This document shows, in pieces, positions 55,516-64,000 of a stretch of 64,000 bases of DNA; positions within the stretch are counted from its first letter, which is position 1; every line of letters starts with the position of its first letter. This DNA is from Paraescarpia echinospica. Taxonomy: Eukaryota > Annelida > Polychaeta > Sabellida > Siboglinidae. The position numbers were made by a program, and so were the translations under genes. The notes beneath the pieces were generated by a model. The model was not told where the DNA came from, made no database searches, and was given only the letters and a program-made list of their open reading frames with translations. The DNA lies in contig CM034532.1 of NCBI GenBank assembly GCA_020002185.1, positions 32,888,820-32,952,819 of the forward strand, written 5' to 3'.

Positions 55516-58500
55516 CTGAAACAGTTGAAGCAGAGGTTCTAGTGTGCTCATTTCAGAGCAGGGTAAACATTTAGAATTGGAATGTTATACATAAACATGC
55601 GGCTGCGATTTCAATGCCACTGATCCAGATATTTCTGCAGACAGTGCTTGCTAATGGAATGTGTTCTAATATGTTGAGAAAATACCTTTAGTCTTTATCG
55701 TGCCTAATCCAATGTTATTTTGATTTTATTTAATAGATCTAGCAACTGTAACATTTCTTTCCCCCAAATCTGCAGTTAGATAATATGCTGCTCATAGACA
55801 GAAAGAAAACACTAACAATACTTGCAGACAATAACAATACAGAAAAATGTTGTTATTTTATAAATGTTTTCAAAATAATATAAGTTTTATATATGCCATA
55901 CAACAACATACTATTCTTCAATTTACAGTACAGTGTTACAATTCATTCAATAGTACAATGTTACAATTCATAAGGAATACTTGACCAAGAAATATATTGT
56001 TCAATGTTCAATGGGGTATCTAGAACCTTGGGGGGAACATAGCAGCACAACACGTTATATGTACATGTACAGGCAACAAGAACCATAAATATGTCACTGA
56101 CAACATTTGCTAACTAGACATGTCGTACCTGTCCAAAGAGGTTTGGTGCGATGCCTCCCCCCACAGACGTCCGCGAACCTTGAGGGATGGCCATGCTTGT
56201 GTTGACAATCGTCGCTGCTGGGATACTGCCTGGGTTGACCGGGGCCACGTTTACTGAAGACAAAACAATCAACCTCATGTTTACAACTAAAACAATCAAC
56301 CTCATGTTTACAACTAAAACAATCAACCTCATGTTTACAACTAAAACAATCAACCTCATGTTTACAACTAAAACAATCAACCTCATGTTTACAACTAAAC
56401 AATCAACCTCATGTTTACAACTAAAACAATCAACCTCATGTTTACAACTAAACAATCAACCTCATGTTTACAACTAAAACAATCAACCTCATGTTTACAA
56501 CTAAAACAATCAACCTCATGTTTACAACTAAAATAATCAACCTCATGTTTACAACTAAAACAATCAACCTCATGTTTATAACTAACCCAAACCGTTATCA
56601 TCAAAAATGTTCTTACACAGTGTGGTAGCCAGTCTTTCGGACTGCTTACTGCACTTTACTGTACTATTTATCATCATGACTTCTCTGGGAAGCATTAAGC
56701 TATGCTGCAATTACTGCATGAAGATTATTCATACACAAATATCTACCGTTCTCTGTAGCCGGGTACTCATTCATAATAAGCTATTTACGAACACACACCA
56801 CTTGTTGGAGATGAGATACCCACCCAATGGCACGAGGTTGTTCTGCACGACCCCTGTCTGCTGTAGAGGTATGTCCTGACCATTCATTAAAAGTACTGAG
56901 TAGTTGGCAGCCCCCTGTAGCTGTAGCTGAGTGACTGAAGCACAACACACGAACAATGTGAATCAACAAAACAGGGTCTCAACATAGCCACTGGGGGGTA
57001 CACAATTATAAATTATTGTCAACATTTACACATTCGGACAGCGCATACTCATTCTCAGGCCCCTCCACCTGAATTAGTACTTCAAATATTTGTTCACACT
57101 TAAAGTCACACGTAGGTATATAACAGTGTTACAGCATGGTACACGAAAAGGATATGTACAGTTTAATGGTTAAACCTGGTGTCCGTTGTATTGCCAATAA
57201 AGTTGTTTATAATCATATTGTTTTGTTTAAAACAAATTGCAGGCAGTATACCTTCAAGATATTTATTCTGGTTAATATTATTAATATAAAAATAAGGAAT
57301 GGACATTTATGCCAGTTTATGCGAGACATACTGGTATTACCATTCTGGTGGTCGTAGTAGACGTCGGTGGGGGAGATCTGACTGCTGCCAGGGGGAGGCT
57401 GGGGCTGCTGCGCTGTGTACCGGAAGAACGGGTTCTTCAAGTCAAGTGTGTTGAACGACTTTGTTGACGTTCCTGGTACAGTCACCTCAATGTCGACGTC
57501 GTAGCTTTGCCTACAAGTGTAGAATAGCAAAATGTATGGAAAAGGATGTGGGTAGTTATTGAAAAAAATTACCTGTTGTTTCATAATATGACACAGATTT
57601 GTGTTTAATTATTTTTGGGGGAAATGAGGCCATCAGTTAGTATTTTAGAAAGATTGAAGGTAACATTGCTTATAAGTTTAGATAGAAAAATAACACAAAC
57701 AATGACTGGTGATTTATTTGAGTATCTATTCTATGAAATCCTGCTGAATCAGCTAGAGGAACTAGGTTCGCAAATGGGAAATACAACTTTATGTCTATCT
57801 GACCAAATCTAATTCCAATACTTCTTTTCACCAAGCATCATAATTTAGCTGTTTTAAGGTGTGACATAATAGTAACACGTAAAGTTAATATATATATCTC
57901 TCTCCTCAATGATGCAAAACCTTACCTCTTGTTACACCGGAGATGAACTTTTGCTGAGAGTAACTGGCCCTCTTTGACAAAGACAGGGTTCTGGAGCAGA
58001 CATCGAACTTGGTACCAATGCGTGAGAGGCTGTGTGGGGGACGTTGACAGCCACACTGTGTTCCTGTAAACACAAATCCTCTGACAGTGAACACAAACAG
58101 GACTAGATGGGTGTCACGCAAGAATACTGCAAATAGCATTCAATATTCTCAGTCTTCAAATGTATACCTTACAGAAAAAACATACACTGAACATCTGCAT
58201 AAAAGGATATCATATTCGGTGTAGCAAATTAAGAATGTGCATGATACAAAACCACCAATAAAACAGCAAAACATACCTGCAATAATTCCACACTAACACC
58301 TATATGTCCATCATTTCAAAGATCTTTGACCAAGTTTCAATAACCCAGACTGTGTGTGAGACTACATAAGCATTGCTTATTTTTTAGGGTGTCCCAAAAC
58401 ATACGGTCATTAAGGTACAGTAAAACCTGTCCATAACGGCCATCGTCGGGACTGTGCAAAATTACCATTATAGGCAGGTTGCCGCTATGGAGTTTCATGA

Positions 58501-61500
58501 TTTGGATACTCACTAGGTAGAGCCACATTTTTATGAATGGTTACGTTGACGTTCGCTAGTTGGTACTATCGTGAATACAAACCTAGAGTTAACAATAATA
58601 TTAAATAATACACTACACAACTTGCTATATTTAATTGTTCCTTTTTTCTTTTGGGCAATGGTAAAATCAATCACGCCCTCTAAGTAAAGGTAAACAGAAA
58701 CAGCTTTGATGTCCAAAAGGAAACACGAGGGTGTGAATGAGTGCAAGGCAAGCGTTGGCCCAGATTTGCTCCGGGATTGTCAATACAATTTGGGCTACCC
58801 CAAGTGGTAGGTAACGGGCCATTGTAATATTTACCTAGGTAGTCTCTCCAGCTATGCCAAGCTGTCTAGGTAAATATTATAACAGTCTGCTTCCATGGCT
58901 TCTCTGTGCTCATTTTGTATATCAAAGCTGATTCTGCTCCCCTTTGTTGGATATGCCACATAGTGGCTGCAACAAGCTGATGACGCCACGTGTGACTCGA
59001 TTGCATACGCAATAGACAGGTTACCGTTGTGAACAGGTAGTGAATGGGCAGTGCAAACTAATAGGAAGTCATTCGGGACTTTCAAAAGTGACCGTTATAT
59101 CCAAGTTATCATTTTGGACAGGTGGCCGCTAAGACAGGTTTTACTGTACATAGCATCACTTACTGTGACCCGAAGAAGGCGACGTCAAACCAGAATGCCA
59201 AGCCATGTACGGAGCCCGTCTGAGTGATTGTGTAGGACAGAGGGATCTCTATGTTATGGAGGTCTTCCTCATTCGCTGTCTCAAAGTTCACCACGTGCTT
59301 CTCTGACCGAGCCAAGCATATCCTGATGTCAAATGTGTCCTGAAATGAAGAGAAACAATGAGTCTACCTAACAAGGCAGCGCAGTAGCAGGAACTTTACA
59401 TCAAATGTGTCCTGAAATGAAGAGAAACAATGAGTCTACCTAACAAGGCAGCGCAGTAGCAGGAACTTTACATCAATTGCAGTGTTTCCTCTGGTATATA
59501 ACAAGCGAGGCGGGCCGCCTCGCCGTTTTACTATGCCGCCTCGCCCAAAATGTGCCGAAATTGCCGCCTCGTAGCTATTTGATACGCCCACTTTTTTTCG
59601 TTCTTTCACGGTATATTCAACGTCGGCGAGCGGCGCGTAATGACACCACAAAGTCACTTATATTCCTGCAAAATCGCAGATTTGTAGCAACATCGTTTAG
59701 CTGTCACTGGACAACGTGAAAGATATCACTTGTCAGTTGTCCAATCACTGAATATTCCTGCGGGATCCCCGGTGTCTCCAATGGTGACACCTTGCAGAGT
59801 TTCGACATACTAGAAATCTAGACATTCATGTAAAATGGCGCCCAAACGGTAACTTGCGTTTTGGTTTATGACGGTGGTGGGAGTGAAAACAGTGCAGGCT
59901 GCTGGCACTACGTCACTTGTGTCGAATCCGGACTCTTTCGAAGCCCAAATAAAAACCGTGCATCCTAATCCTATTCACTAGTCGGCATTTGTATCGAATC
60001 CGGACCCTGTTGAAGTTCAAATACCGACCCGGTTTGCACTAGTCTGTGCCGCTGCGGCCGTGCGTTACCGCACAGCGAGCGTAAAAGATATATATATATA
60101 GCAGCGTATGTTGATACAAACCGGGGCGTTATTTACGCCTCAAATGGACGTAAGACGCAATATTCTTAAAGGTAAATATGCCTAGGATAATGTTGAATGA
60201 TGGAACTTCAGTGTATCTCACTGAGGTATCAAAGATAAGCAAAACTCAAGCGGAAAAATCAATGACAAAGTAGGTCCGGGTTCGACGCAAATGCCCACAA
60301 GTCTATTCAACTAATATTCTATGCGGTTTTCTCTTAGCAAAATAAGGAATGTGATTCGTAAGATATCTTTGTGCTACATATATAATACATATTCCGACAA
60401 AGTTGTGCAAACAAACTTTTGGGAAAGTTGATTTGAGTGAAATATTTACGAATATAAACCAACGAAGTTCACATCTCATAAAAAAATGCCTACTACCCAA
60501 AACCGTGTATACTAACGGGTTATCAATAACTTGGGTTAGACAATGATATGTTTGCACAGCAATTGGATGTACTAAACAACTTACACTGTTTTATAAAAAG
60601 GACACAATTTGAGAAACATTCTTGCGATTAACAGAAACATACTTTTGTGGCATTCCATAAATGACTGTTTAATTAATTGTATAGCATTCTAGCAAACAAA
60701 TAAAATATAATCTTTTGAACATAAACCACCAATTTACCATAATATTATATTAAAATAATTTAAAGGTGATGATGAGTCTTCAAATGATATCACTGGATGC
60801 TTCCCAGAGAAGTCGAGATGGTGTTCGACTGAACAGGTCTGCCAGGGAGTAAAGTGTAAAGCGCTTTGAGCAGTCCTGCACTATATAAGAACTCACCATT
60901 TACTTTTTTATTGACAGCGAGGTAACAAGGCCTAGGGTTAGTGCAATAAAACATAACCATAACCAAGTACCAGTGGTCAAGTGGAAACCACACCTCTAAT
61001 GAGTACCAGTGGTAAAATGGAAATGAGTCTACCTAACAAGGCAGCGCAGTAGCAGGAACTTTACATCAAATGTGTCCTGAAATGAAGAGAAACAATGAGT
61101 CTACCTAACAAGGCAGCGCAGTAGCAGGAACTTTACATCAAATGTGTCCTGAAATGAAAAGAAACAATGAGTCTACCTAACAAGGCAGCGCAGTAGCAGG
61201 AACTTTACATCAAATTTGTCCTGAAATGAAAAGAAACAATGAGTCTACCTAACAAGGCAGCGCAGTAGCAGGAACTTTACATCAAATGTGTCCTGAAATG
61301 AAAAGAAACAATGAGTCTACCTAACAAGGCAGCGCAGTAGCAGGAACTTTACATCAAATAAGTGTAAATAATAAATGTGACTGTGGTAACAGTTTTGGAA
61401 GTCATGCAGAGCTAAGGAATACTGATCTGCATCACATCATAATTTGTAAAGGCTCATTGGTGCTGGAGTGAGTATTGTTCCAATATCAACTGACAGCCAA

Positions 61501-62775
61501 TTTACAAAATGGCCAGAATGATGCAGCGGGGTATTTATTAGGTCTGATACAAGCAATACTGATTTGACAATATACTCACTACTATTGGCTGTACAAAATA
61601 TTCATTGACAGCAGCGTCCCGGAGACAAGATAAATCAACACCATGAAATGATGGCTGGTACCTGAAAAAGTAAACAATGAAATATTACTTAACACAATAA
61701 AATTTAATCAAAATGTTGTATATCCAAACTAACTAGGGTGACTATAGCAAACATTGTGAAAATTCCCCACATAATAACTACAATATAGATACACAGGGGC
61801 ATGCCATAAAGAGTAACACAAAATATACTGGAACTGGAAACACCTTTATTTGACAGATAACAAATACATATAACAGCATATTCATAAACAAGAAACATCT
61901 GCCAGGAGACTCTCACTAAGGGTTACAAGTATGCCACTAGCGTGAGAGCCACTAGCGTGAGAGCCACCCACTCACTAGCCTAAGTAACTAAAACTGTCTA
62001 CTGCTCTCACTGTGGCGCACAAGCCATATTGAAGCTAAAGATACGCACGTGCTTCCCAAGATTTGCGCTATAAATACACACACAAAAGGTAGATGACCCA
62101 CCAGAAGTTTGCCTTTGTGTACTGTTCTGTGTACAGGGCCTCGTCCATGAATGGAGCGATGTGAAGATGGCCTTCCGTCGGAAACATCTTACCTGTGCGA
62201 CAAAGTTACCCATTATATAATGGACAACATCTCTCCTAAACTGAATTGCTTCACTCGAATACCATTGCCTTGGATGACTGCCAAGCCATGAGAAGATGTT
62301 TACAGCATTAAATGCTACCTTGTGTCATTTTAGTTATCATTCTTTTTTCTGTACTTTCTGCAGATTATCTGTTACCTCAACCATTATATTTTTAATTGCA
62401 TCCATGGTGTTGTCAATGTTCTGGCTAGCTACTTAGTTATCCTTCAAAACAGGCTTTGCCCTCATTACATCTAAAACTGTTTTTACAGTACCTAATAAAA
62501 ATATTTTTCATTTTTGTGAATGCAAGCAAATGAAAACGACACCAAGAACCAGATGTCAACAACTGAAAGTAATACATAATCTAATCAAATTAAATACCCC
62601 CAGGTTTGAGCCACTTCTTGGCATGTAGGAAGGTCTCTAGCATGCGTTCGTTGAAGAGCATGTACCCCATGGGCTCCGAGATGATGATATCAACCATCTC
62701 CGGCAGCTCCACTTCCTCCACCTTGCCGGCGATCACGACGATCCGGTTGAACATCTTATTGCTCTGTACAAGGGT
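55387..62775 (-). CDS. CARM1: CARM1 / PRMT4 arginine methyltransferase, C-terminal two thirds (9 exons)
   Basis: CARM1 puts asymmetric dimethyl groups on arginines (histone H3 R17/R26, splicing and transcription factors) using S-adenosylmethionine in the nucleus. Nine exons join in phase to 399 codons plus TGA. The double-E loop [13 protein letters not shown] (both Glu present) is in the first exon here; [18 protein letters not shown], the THW loop LTHWYQVRC and the end of the catalytic core [10 protein letters not shown] follow. The last three exons form the variable C-terminal activation region. The Rossmann/SAM-binding exons and start lie to the right of the window; no further exon is seen in 62776-64000. 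These motif choices separate it from PRMT1, 3, 6 and 8. No frame break found. Confidence 0.96.
56129..56253 (-). CDS. CARM1: CARM1 C-terminal exon b (next to the 27-bp array)
   Basis: [20 protein letters not shown] then [11 protein letters not shown]; Gly/Ala/Pro-rich activation region. Acceptor TTGTCTTCAG directly after the minisatellite; donor GTACGA. Confidence 0.88.
56254..56586. repeat. 27-bp minisatellite, about 12 units, anchored on a CARM1 acceptor
   Basis: On the gene's strand the unit is GATTGTTTTAGTTGTAAACATGAGGTT. The exon edge reads GATTGTTTTGTCTTCAG/TAAACGTGG, so the unit matches the acceptor tract and the first exon bases, though without the CTTC. Some units lack one A. Confidence 0.9.
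56824..56934 (-). CDS. CARM1: CARM1 C-terminal exon a
   Basis: [20 protein letters not shown] then VVQNNLVPL, activation region; the NNLVPL motif matches CARM1. The donor GTGGGT was chosen by phase with the next exon. Confidence 0.88.
57341..57510 (-). CDS. CARM1: CARM1 exon ending the catalytic core
   Basis: [13 protein letters not shown], then [11 protein letters not shown] and a Pro/Gln stretch, then [12 protein letters not shown]. Acceptor TTGTAG, donor GTAATA, phase 1. Confidence 0.94.
57926..58063 (-). CDS. CARM1: CARM1 exon with the THW loop
   Basis: [20 protein letters not shown] then a barrel segment to LRCNKR. THW is the substrate-binding loop. Acceptor TTTACAG, donor GTAAGG, phase 2. 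Confidence 0.95.
58418..59146. mobile_element. 729-bp Tc1/mariner-like non-autonomous element
   Basis: Ends CAGTAAAACCTGTCC and, inverted, GACAGGTTTTACTG are flanked by TA on both sides, the Tc1/mariner target. The end is also shared by the element at 63047. No transposase. It lies in a CARM1 intron. Confidence 0.75.
59164..59339 (-). CDS. CARM1: CARM1 exon (acceptor copied in the 72-bp array)
   Basis: [20 protein letters not shown] then [11 protein letters not shown] and [16 protein letters not shown], beta-barrel part. Acceptor ATTTCAG, donor GTAAGT, phase 2. Its first bases recur in the upstream array. Confidence 0.95.
59340..59476. repeat. 72-bp repeat at a CARM1 acceptor, left part
   Basis: The exon edge is followed by one further unit, CATCAAATGTGTCCTGAAAT at about 59401, then the array is cut at 59477. 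On the gene's strand the unit holds ATTTCAG/GACACATTTGATG. Confidence 0.9.
59477..61021. mobile_element. Insertion of about 1.5 kb splitting the 72-bp array
   Basis: The array stops inside a unit at CATCAA and resumes at AATGAGTCTACC. The inserted segment starts TTGCAGTGTTTCCTC (hAT-like start), holds a GC-rich GCCGCCTCGCC stretch (59505-59600) and, at 60851-60895, AAAGTGTAAAGCGCTTTGAG, the common 3' tail of animal SINE/LINE repeats. The class is not clear and no matching right end was found. Confidence 0.6.
61022..61360. repeat. 72-bp repeat at a CARM1 acceptor, right part, about 5 units
   Basis: Units around AATGAGTCTACCTAACAAGG and CATCAAATGTGTCCTGAAAT, nearly identical to the left part. 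It ends after CATCAAAT at about 61360. Confidence 0.93.
61580..61661 (-). CDS. CARM1: CARM1 exon (FHGVDLS)
   Basis: [20 protein letters not shown] then YFVQPIV, PRMT4-specific helix. Acceptor TTTTTCAG, donor GTGAGT, phase 0. Confidence 0.95.
62102..62192 (-). CDS. CARM1: CARM1 exon (KMFPT)
   Basis: [20 protein letters not shown] then [11 protein letters not shown], as in CARM1. The acceptor CACAG before GTAAG is set by phase. Donor GTGGGT, phase 2. Confidence 0.93.
62598..62775 (-). CDS. CARM1: CARM1 exon with the double-E loop
   Basis: [20 protein letters not shown] then [18 protein letters not shown], the catalytic Glu pair. Acceptor TTGCAG, donor GTATTT, ends in phase 1. Confidence 0.95.
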
Positions 62776-63046
62776 CTGCAACACGCGAAACAAAGAGTTA
62801 CATTCTGAGATCGGCCATCTTTTATATATATACAAAGTTCCCGTGAATAAATAATTCCCGTGAATAAATAATTAAATCGCTTTCCTCAAATCCATGTACT
62901 CCATATAAACTGTTTCATATAACATGCAATTTTAAAACAAAATGGCACAAAACATTAACAAATTGTATTGATGACTCCACGTGCCATATATTTATTATTC
63001 ACTTGGCAAGACTGGACGTTCTGCAACACGGGAAAGAAACATTTTA

Positions 63047-63382
63047 TAGTAGAACCTGTTTTGGGTGACCGCCTCTTTTGCACAGCCAAAGTGGTCGGTG
63101 AAGACAGTGGTCTCCCACAGCAGGTTGTAGCAATACGATGAGGGAGCTCACTGGGTGGATAATGGGGCACTACTTCTACCTTGTACTTATACCTGTTGTT
63201 ACGCTGTCGCTGCTCATCACTCACAACAGGTCAAAGTAGCAAGTAGTACTCGATCATTTTATCTCATATTTTTGTTGTGTTTGGCAGGTGGTTGCTCACA
63301 GCAGGTACATTGCTGGTAGAAACATTCCATGACTAGGATTGTAGTCACCCAAGAGAGAGGTCGCCTAAGACAGCTTCTACTG
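63047..63382. mobile_element. 336-bp miniature element with the CAGTAGAA end family
   Basis: The right end AGACAGCTTCTACTG followed by TA is the inverse of the left TAGTAGAACCTGTTTTGGG. The inside repeats GTCACCCAAGAGAGAGGTCG-like ends. Related by its ends to the element at 58418. Confidence 0.65.
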
Positions 63383-63797
63383 TAGAACTCTCTAATAACT
63401 CTGTTGCACTGTTCTTGTAGCCAGATTCCATGATAAGGTTGCAACAATATTCACATGGAAATGACCCTAATGTACGAGGACTGAAAATAAGTTATTGAAA
63501 CTTCTAATGGCAACAAATGAGTTTTGCTTCCAACTATTAACCAAAAAATGACCAGTATATCTTATTCAATGCCGAGAAAAAACAATTCTGCTAAATGCCA
63601 AGATGAGACTGTTCACTCTCTACAAACACCACCCATGTACTTTTAATCGATTAAAAACATACTGATCTACTAAAAAAGCGACGTCATTCTCCTTGTTGAA
63701 TCTGAAAACAGTGTAGGCTTGTTGCCCATTTGATACTTTCCCGTAGACAACCCTAATGTGTAAAATCAATGGAACAAGCACGCTATCCTCAATATTT
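63383..63797. other. CARM1: Intron or upstream sequence of CARM1
   Basis: AT-rich sequence with no exon, array or element seen. Confidence 0.5.
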
Positions 63798-64000
63798 AAA
63801 AATGGGCCAAGTGGCCCTGAAGTCCTTTGGACTAATACGTCTATATGTGACCCCGGCTGACCAAATGAGTGATAAGTCGGAAAAATTATAACATTGTTTT
63901 CTTACATCCTTGTAAAGGTTTGGTAGGGTGCTTTACACGGTATCCAAAAATATGACTGCTACAAAAATTGGCAAAGTTATGGAGCATTGAACATGGTAGG
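63798..64000 (+). mobile_element. GGGCCAAGTGGCCC-family repeat, copy G (cut by window end)
   Basis: It begins AAAAATGGGCCAAGTGGCCC and runs through CTAATACGTCTATATGTGACC to the window edge, close to copy E. Confidence 0.85.

Noticed and set aside
56094..56604. Cys-rich repeat proteins (FSCKHEVDC) on the - strand
   Set aside because: They arise from the 27-bp minisatellite in a CARM1 intron.
59477..61021. A complete hAT transposon starting CAGTGTTTCC
   Set aside because: No matching inverted end or 8-bp duplication was found on the right side, so only an insertion of unclear class is reported.

Overview
The window is nuclear DNA from an animal, most likely a marine invertebrate. It is AT-rich, its genes are split into many short exons with GT/AG introns of about 0.1 to 12 kb, and it is dense with DNA transposons, a tRNA-derived SINE, non-LTR retrotransposon fragments and minisatellites. 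Nothing in it is prokaryotic. I cannot name the phylum from the sequence alone.

Layout, left to right. Bases 1-1677 (+) are the 3' coding end of a gene I do not recognise: a probable nuclear protein with a basic stretch and two copies of a 40-residue motif. Its 3' UTR runs toward about 3.4 kb, where a back-to-back polyadenylation signal separates it from a convergent gene. Bases 5211-51494 (-) hold a complete FCHO (FCH domain only 1/2) gene, rebuilt here as 25 coding exons with consistent phases and 890 codons: F-BAR domain, lysine-rich AP2-activator linker and C-terminal mu-homology domain. Its promoter at about 51.5 kb carries TATA-, YY1- and NRF1-like motifs. Bases 55387-62775 (-) hold the last nine exons of CARM1/PRMT4 (arginine methyltransferase), from just before the double-E loop to the stop codon; its 5' exons lie to the right of the window. 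A possible tiny three-exon gene (39 codons, + strand) sits inside an FCHO intron at 12.3-13.2 kb.

Mobile DNA fills the large introns. The 12-kb FCHO intron 16 holds a chain of one repeat family (hallmark GGGCCAAGTGGCCC), all copies on the + strand and two junctions head to tail. One copy is split by a 4.9-kb Mutator-like element with long inverted repeats, a perfect 9-bp target duplication, a PHD-like finger and a degraded transposase. Intron 1 holds a palindromic element split by a retrotransposon fragment. Smaller inverted-repeat elements lie at 15.6, 39.9, 58.4 and 63.0 kb.

The most unusual feature is a shared pattern. Five separate tandem arrays, three in FCHO and two in CARM1, each start exactly at an exon-intron junction and repeat that splice site into the intron (two donors, three acceptors). 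The largest gives about 24 decoy donor-like sequences next to one real donor. FCHO (clathrin-coat nucleation at the plasma membrane) and CARM1 (nuclear methyltransferase) have no obvious joint function; they are simply neighbours on the same strand.
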